DNA of 64,000 bases from Sitta carolinensis (Eukaryota; Chordata; Aves; Passeriformes; Sittidae): assembly GCA_032173965.1 (NCBI GenBank), contig JAVUNC010000005.1, positions 1,426,001 through 1,490,000 of the forward strand, written 5' to 3'. Positions 57,881-64,000 of the stretch are shown one piece after another; the stretch's first letter is position 1; each line of letters opens with the position of its first letter. A program made the position numbers and the translations under genes. The notes beneath the pieces are model-generated. The model was not told where the DNA came from. It made no database searches and was given only the letters and a program-made list of their open reading frames with translations.

Positions 57881-58830
57881 TCCTTGCCTCTTCTCCCGTT
57901 GTTTTCCTCCCTCTGCCCTTCTCCCCCGGTGGGAAGTGGTTTCAGAGGGACAAAGTGTTAGCGTGAGAAGACTGAGGCCCCTTTTTCTCTTTGAGGTGAC
58001 ATCTTCTCCTGTCACTTGACATTCCCTTCAAGAGCACTGACATTGTGCAACCCATGGATCTGGGGTGGCAGCTCCTGCTCAGGGGCTGTCGCTCTCCCCA
58101 TCTGCTCCCACCACAAGTCCTGCCCTGCCACGCCAGGGGGAGAGCCTCTGTCCTGCTTTTGGGGAGATGCTGACCTGTTCCACCTCCTACATGAGGACAA
58201 TGGGCCTCACTGTGACACAAATCTAAGCTTGTGAGGTTATTTTAAGGGATTGATAAAATTCAGGGTTTGTTCATGGCAGAGTTTGTCTCCTCCAGCCCTG
58301 ACATCAGCTGCAGAGAGGCTCCACATTTGTTCCTTTGGTGTTGGTGAGCATGAGCTGGAGTCTCAGCTGGAGTAACTGGTGTTGCCCCAGTGACTTTTCA
58401 TGAGGTAGTCTGGGTGTTGCTTCTGCTTCTAAAGTCCCATTCAGCAAACAAGAAACGTGGAGAAATTAAGTACTCCTACATGGCTGATTTCCTTTTGCAA
58501 CCCCTCATGTGCAGCTCTCTGATCTCACACAGTCTGTTGTTATGGAAATAATACAATTACAGTAACTGTGAGTAAGGAGGAAACACAGTCTGCCAGAGGG
58601 AAGACAAGGAGACCAGTTTTCCAAGGTTTCCTTAAGTATTTGGAGAGAGGAAGAGGAGGGAGAGACACAAGTGCCATGGGGCAGACCTATGTTGGTTTCC
58701 AGCTCTTATCCCCTTTTCCCCAAGCATTCACATCATTTTTTTGCTCTTCTGTAGATAATGGCCAAACATTGGTCAGTGTGTTCACTGCTGCTCTCTGCTT
58801 GGCTAATTAATACTTCCTAATCAAGCCAGT
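57881..58830. other. unique intron between the two copies
   Basis: Nothing recognised. The minus-strand frame across 57581-58015 overlaps copy A and has no domain signature. Confidence 0.4.
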
Positions 58831-58935
58831 GGAGGCGGACAGCTTTTCAAAGCAAAGCTGGTCCCCAGCCTGCAGCTGTGGGCTCTGCTGCTTTGCAGCT
58901 TTGGCTCTTGATATATTTCTTCTCTTTATTAGTGC
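58831..58935 (+). repeat. diverged duplicated element, copy B
   Basis: Second copy: 'ggaggcggacagcttttc', 'ctgtgggctct', 'agctttggctct' and 'tattagtgc', in the same order and orientation as copy A about 1.05 kb upstream. The ends coincide sharply, which suggests two insertions of one element or an old local duplication. Confidence 0.7.
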
Positions 58936-58975
58936 AAGCTTGATCTTCAGGGGGCAGCTGGCACCTCCTGCCATC

Positions 58976-59178
58976 ATCCTTTCCTTCCACTTCCATCCTT
59001 CCCTTCCATTTCCATCCTTCAATTCCACTTCCATTCTTCCCTTCCACTTTCATCCTTCCTTTCTACTTCCATCCTTCCCTTCCATTTCCATCCTTCATTC
59101 CACTTCCATCCTTCCCTTCCACTTCCATCCTTCCCTTCCACTTCCATCCTCCCTTCCATTTCCACCCTCCCTTTCCAC
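58976..59178. repeat. TTCC-rich (GGAA on minus strand) array
   Basis: About 200 bases of 'ttccacttccatccttccct' variants, almost pure pyrimidine apart from interspersed A. On the minus strand this gives many GGAA cores, the ETS-factor core. The plus-strand frame through it is a repeat artefact. Confidence 0.92.
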
Positions 59179-60139
59179 ACCACTGCTTCCATCAGCTGCT
59201 CTCACAGGTACCTGCTCCTAAGCTGGCTTCTCTCTGAGAGTTTCCAGCTCTTGCAAACGTCTGGAATTTCTTCTTTCAGACCATGGTACCAAGAGTGGTT
59301 TGTGCTGAGGTGATGCCTGAGATCCTGTGGGGGGAGATTGATTGAGAAGTGCCATGAAGCCCAAATGCTGCTGATCTTTCCAGTGCCAACACATCAGACA
59401 TTGGTGCATTTGCAAAGAGAACATAAAAAAGAGATGTGGAACAATGAGGGTGAGGCAGAGAAGAGGAGAGGGAGACTCTGTTTGAGAGGTGGTCATCAAG
59501 TCTGTAGGATTTAGGGAAAAATATTTTTATTCCCTGTGCCTTTGTTCAAAAATTCTTTAAATAGGGAGGATGAAACCTTAATTTTAACTGTCCTAGGGAC
59601 AGGGAGTATTGCTGTCTCTGGAAGCATCTGACTTGGGGTGATCACTGATTTCTCTGAAGATGAAAATGTTCTTTTCTTTAAACTCTTTGCTGTCAAGCAA
59701 GGGCTTGAATGCCTCCGATTGCTCGGGCCTCAGGCAGTGACCCGTTCCTGAGGCCAGTTTGCAAATGACTCTGTGCTGTTCAATCCAACAAGATCCGTTC
59801 CTCTCTCCTCCTTCCACCCCCAAAAAAACACTTTAGGGTGAGAAAGACAGGGAGAAACAGAGTGGAAGCTCTGGAAGGGTTGTCTCAGTTCCCAGCAGTC
59901 ACATTGCTCTCGTCAAAGCCAGCCAAGTGGAACTGGTGACACTCACCAGAAGAGATGCTCTAAATTAAGCAGAGCTGCAGAAACTTTGTGAACAAGAGCT
60001 GAGGGCTCCAGGCTGCAGGAGGAGAGGTGACAAGTGTGGTTTGTCCCGTGGAGGACAGCAGTGTGGAGCAGAGCCCTCTGAAATGGCTCTGCTGAGATCT
60101 GCATCGTGTAGGTGTCCCACGGGTCTCCCAGTTTGTGGA
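59179..60139. other. unique intron
   Basis: Nothing recognised. Confidence 0.4.
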
Positions 60140-60302
60140 AAAGGAGGTGCCCCATCCCTGGAAGTGTTCAGGATCAAGCTGGAGCTGGGCTCTGAGCAGC
60201 CTGGCTGAGTGGAAGGTGACCCTGCCCATGGAAGTGGGGTTGGAATGAGATCATCATTAAGGCCCCTTCCAATCCAAACCATTCTGGGATTCCGTGGTGT
60301 GA
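60140..60302 (+). mobile_element. CR1 LINE 3' end
   Basis: Contains 'ccccatccctggaagtgttc', 'ctctgagcagcctggctgag', 'ggtgaccctgcccatggaag' and the tail 'tccaaaccattctgggattc'. Confidence 0.92.
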
Positions 60303-60774
60303 GGAGCAGGGACCCTACTGGGAGTCGAACAAGAAGCTGACAAATATCCAGGTACAAAACAAGCAGGGGAAGAGTTGAGGTTTTGTTCAGTGAATTACTC
60401 TTGGTTTTGAGTGTCCCATCCTTTATTGCAGTGAGGATATTTACCCTGTTCTGAATAACAGGACAGAGATGGGCTGGGCTGGATGCTCAAAATATTTACA
60501 TCTTTTTATATCCATTTTACAGCACAAGGCAGAGTAAGGAGGCTTTAATGTCAATTGGGGTCCCTGTTTTCCCTCTCTGACCAAACCCAGGTGTGTTTGA
60601 CACTTTGTCTGTCTCCCCAAGAATCCCTCTAGAGGGTAGGAAAAGGTTGAATTTACCAGGCGGGTCATGCTGCTCCGTGGTTACCTTGCTCTGTGGAATT
60701 GCCCTGCATTATGTTTATTTTTGATGATTTCTTCTTGATTATGTGGTATTTGAGGATTTCTTCTTAGGCACTCA
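60303..60774. other. unique intron
   Basis: Nothing recognised. Confidence 0.4.
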
Positions 60775-60836
60775 TGTACTTGTTGGAGATACTTAGAGGT
60801 TTTTCCCAACCTTAACCATTCTGTGATGCTGTGACC
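60775..60836 (+). mobile_element. short old CR1 3' end
   Basis: 'ggagatacttagaggttttt' and 'cccaaccttaaccattctgt' then 'gatgctgtgac' match a CR1 terminus. Confidence 0.65.
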
Positions 60837-62239
60837 TGGTGATTTGGTTTGTAGGCACTGAGGGCAGGGAAGGATAAGCTGGAGTGTCCCAGCAAATTGC
60901 AGTCTTATTTCCTTTGTTCTGCTTCTCCTCTTCCCAGCTAGAAAAGAATCTCTCTTGTGTGCAAGATTTATCAGGCATTGGCTGTGTCTCATCCTGGAGA
61001 AAACCACTGCCACTTGTGATTTGGGGGATCTTTCAAGATAAAAGAGCCCTGTAAGAAAATGCTTTTACTGTTGAATGTTTCATTGTAATTACAATTTATT
61101 TTGAATCGGGTCTTACACCAAGAATTTAATCTAATTTTGATTATCCAAAGGATTTAAACCTCTTCAGCTGCTGTTTTAACTTGCATAAATAAAACTCCTA
61201 TCTCCCTTAACTCATATTCCCCAGCAAACCCTCCTGGTAGGGAGGAGTTTCTTTATTGTACCCCATTTCCAGAGCTATTAGCATGAGGATATTGTGCAGA
61301 GTGCAACAAACCAAACACAGAGGTCTGGATAACTTTTTCCTCAAAGAAAAAGTTCCCCATGGTTTTGTTTTTTTTTTTTTTTTTATTATTTTTATTTTTT
61401 AATTGGGAAAGCACTTTATCTTGCTGATGTACTGCATTACTCAGGGTGCCACCTTTAATTCCTACAGATTGCTTAAAGGAGGTTCCTAAATATTCCTCCC
61501 TTAAGAGGCTCTTGCCAAGCTCAGTGCAGCTCTAAGTGTGCAGAGAAAAAGTGGGAAGGGAAATGAGAGTCAGGAAGGACCTGAGCCAGTTGCTGGTTTC
61601 CTTATTAACAATTAAAGTTTGAGGCAGCATCGAAGAGGGATGTGGTTGTCTCTGTCTCTGTCTGAGGCAGAAAATTGCTTCTCATTCCTGATGGATCCTG
61701 CCAGTCTTTGCCAAGGACAGGGCTGCTGCGGCTTACCTGGAAAAACTCCTGCACCAGCGTGGATTTTGATGTAAATAAGTGCTGCATCCAGAATGTGGAG
61801 GTGAGGGGTGAAGGTATTTGGACTGCTCTGCTCAGTCTTTCAGAGTTTGACTGTTCCACCAATAACCCTCCTTTCACAGAGGTTTGTGCTCCATTTCCTG
61901 AAAAACCACCTGATAATGCAATCCCTTTTGGTGTCCACCATTGACAGGCACTATAAAATACTGAATGCAACCATGATAATTGCATGTCTAATTTATTATT
62001 TAGCTGTGTCCATTTCCACTGCATAAAACCAGCCTAAAGATGGGTGTGGTGGGTACAATAAAAATAAATTTTGATCTTCTAAATGTCTAATGTGGGTTTA
62101 GCCATGGTGATTCCAGACTGATGGAATGAGTGTGCAAATCTTCAAGAAGAGGTAAAAAAAAATCTTCTGCATCTCCAGATAGAACAAAACAAATGGACCC
62201 CAGTTTTCTATAGAAATCTCTTCATGGGATCTGAAAAGA
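60837..62239. other. unique intron with a T tract
   Basis: A 17-base T tract lies at 61368-61384. AT-rich, repeat-free sequence lies at 61070-61200 and 61880-62095. No exon recognised. Confidence 0.4.
61368..61384 (+). repeat. T tract, 17 bases
   Basis: An uninterrupted sense-strand T run followed by 'attatttttattttttaa'. Confidence 0.9.
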
Positions 62240-62345
62240 AACAGCAAAATCCCGGTTAAATACTAGTTAGACACAATTATTGTTCTTCCTTTAATCTAAT
62301 TAAGCCTTCAATTTAGTGAGAAAAGCAATTAGCATCTGAAAAGCC
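62240..62345. promoter_or_regulatory. candidate enhancer core with SOX palindrome and homeodomain sites
   Basis: ACAATTATTGT (62273-62283) is a perfect inverted pair of SOX-type half-sites (ACAAT/ATTGT). It is followed by TCTAATTAAG near 62294 and AGCAATTAGCA near 62325 (homeodomain type). Repeat-free and AT-rich. Activity is inference. Confidence 0.3.
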
Positions 62346-64000
62346 GAGAGGGGTGGTAGAAACAGTGGAGCAGGCAGGTCCACACAGTGGGAGAGAGGAA
62401 AAAATGCTCTCAGTACCAGTGCAGAAGGGAGATGCCATCACTGTCTATGGCCATAAAACCAATGGCTCTGCCCAGCCCATGGTCTTTAATTTCAGTGAAA
62501 ACAGGAATTTTAGTTCCCTAAATTGATTTTGAAAACATTTTGAGATTTTACAATAAAGGCCAGAAGTGAAAAAAAAAAAAAAACCCAAAAAAACCAGAGA
62601 AGGGTTTTCAGTGTTTTTTTTTAATGAAAAAATGTTCCTCCCATCAGTTCTGTTCATGATCATTTTTAGTTCATTTTTGTGGTGGAGTTGTGGTTTTGTG
62701 CTAACTCTGTAGTTTCCACGAGGACGTTCGGCTCTTTGGATGAAATGTGCCGTGTCTTGGAATGATCCTGCATGGAATGATCCAGGGGTTTGCATGGATA
62801 TCTTGTAGAGCAGTTACAGCAGAGTTTGAGCTCCTTCCCAGAGAAACAAGTCGAGAATGGGAAGTGCCAAGGTCTGGTTTCGTTTGTGATTTGTTGGCGT
62901 GTGGGAAGTTTGGTGGAAGAAGTGATCACACTGGGGGAGGCTGCTTGGGATCTGGGGGCACGGATTGGGGGATGCTGACACCAAGGAAAGGTCCTCTCTC
63001 AACACAGCTTTTAATTATTTAACTATCTCTGCATAAAATCCAGCATGGGACAATATTTGGTAGCAGAAGTGTAGAGATGTTGGGAGATTTTTATTTTCTT
63101 TTTCGTGTGGTAGTTGTAGGAAAATACAATTGGAGACTCAGAAAAGGGTGAAAGGAATAAGCAGCCAAGACTAGGAAGCCAAAAAGTTGGAGGGAGGGGT
63201 TGAGAGGCAGAATAACAGAATAGCCACCCTTGGGAATATTATTGCAAGGGTTCTAATTCCAGGACATGAACACAGTGATTCCAAAAGTGTTTTGAGAAAA
63301 TATTGGTGTGTAGGGATGCTTTTGAGAGACGTGACCCAAATCCATATTAGCTGCATCCTCAGAGGGATGTGGAGTTATCCTAGCAAAGCCAGGATCCATG
63401 GGAAGGCACTGAGGGATGTGTTGGCCAAGAAGTGAAGAGCTGCTGTAAAAACTGCCAAAATGTGAGCCCAGCTCAGCATTAAGAGGATCCCAGCCTGGAG
63501 AGTGCTGGGATGGGATTATATCGAGTGCTTTCCACACACAAATGTATTTCAGAAAGTGTCACAGAAGCAATTGGAAAACATCAATAACCATTGATAAAAA
63601 CACAGGACTGGACACGCCTGGCGGAACCTCTGTCCACAGGAAGCGAAGAGAGAGGATCCATAAAGGATTGAAATGAATTGTTATTCTCTTGCTACTTAAA
63701 TGAGATTCACGGGAAAGTTGCTGATTTTTGCATGAAAAGATGACCTTGTCCTGCAACCAGATAAATCTCTAAAGCCTTTCCACCCATTGGAATTGCTTTA
63801 TTGGAGTTGTGCAAGGAATTTATTTGGTGCTCAGTCAGGCAGTTTTGCTGGAAGAAGAGTGCTTAGCTGAAGTTAGGGATCCCAAAGCATTCATTTTCCT
63901 CTAACCTTTGAGCTAAAGTGTTTGGACTGGGTTAGAATTTGGACAGGAGCCTTAAAACCCCAAAGTGCCAGAAGTTGGAGCAGTGGAACGATGGGGTGCC
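62346..64000. other. unique intron to the window end
   Basis: A 15-base A run lies at 62569-62583. No exon or mobile element recognised; overlapping frames on both strands look like chance. Confidence 0.4.

Larger units (their letters stand above)
1674..64000 (+). other. long downstream PLXNA4 intron (continues beyond the window)
   Basis: No further plexin exon was recognised: the sequence expected next (the region starting IRVDG and leading into the PSI domain) is not seen in any frame I checked. PLXNA4 is known to have very large introns in this part of the gene, so an intron of at least 62 kb is plausible. The stretch contains only interspersed repeats, minisatellites, homopolymer tracts and candidate noncoding elements. 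A short exon or a noncoding RNA gene could have been missed by eye. Confidence 0.7.

Noticed and set aside
58829..59221. 130-codon Ser/Pro/Phe-rich frame
   Set aside because: Translation of the TTCC array; low complexity.

Overview
The window looks like about 64 kb of a bird genome, mostly one long intron. The only protein-coding sequence I can support is a single 183-bp exon at 1491-1673 on the + strand. It encodes 61 residues of the last part of the sema domain of a class A plexin, and diagnostic residues point to PLXNA4, an axon-guidance receptor. Everything upstream (1-1490) and downstream (1674-64000) reads as flanking intron. I found no second plexin exon and no other gene by eye. The bird assignment rests on about two dozen CR1 retrotransposon fragments with the avian 3' signature (a shared tail resembling 'gatgatctttaaggtcccttcca' runs, then 'attctgtgattct'), no Alu/L1/B-type repeats, and one solo LTR of an endogenous retrovirus. 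A songbird or other neognath is plausible; I cannot fix the species.

Layout. 1-2170: intron, the PLXNA4 exon, and its flank, with an in-frame read-through ending in a stop that overlaps AATAAA. 2171-16431: mostly unique intron with CR1 fragments, long T tracts and AT-rich blocks at 8330-8880, 9515-9790 and 13371-13800 that look like candidate conserved regulatory DNA. 16432-16830: a 53-bp minisatellite whose units carry perfect splice-donor consensus in the sense direction. 17200-17305: a MIR-like SINE. 20341-20780: a block with a full CRE palindrome and CCAAT boxes. 22676-38870: the CR1-rich middle, with a 13-bp-based minisatellite (25838-26536), a CpG-rich perfect hairpin (32202-32222), a second MIR and several AT-rich blocks. 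38871-54377: largely unremarkable intron with a third MIR-like stretch and a CpG cluster at 43561-43590. 54378-60840: CR1 copies, one with an internal duplication, a solo LTR (56980-57365), a diverged 105-bp sequence present twice about 1 kb apart, and a TTCC/GGAA array. 60841-64000: intron with a homeodomain/SOX-rich block.

Functionally there is no operon-like gene set. The interest lies in what this long intron of a neuronal gene might carry: sense-strand splice motifs, an intronic polyadenylation option, possible enhancers or an internal promoter, and a strong excess of long T tracts over A tracts on the sense strand. All functional readings outside the exon are inference. Coordinates of repeats and regulatory blocks were judged by eye and may be off by tens of bases.
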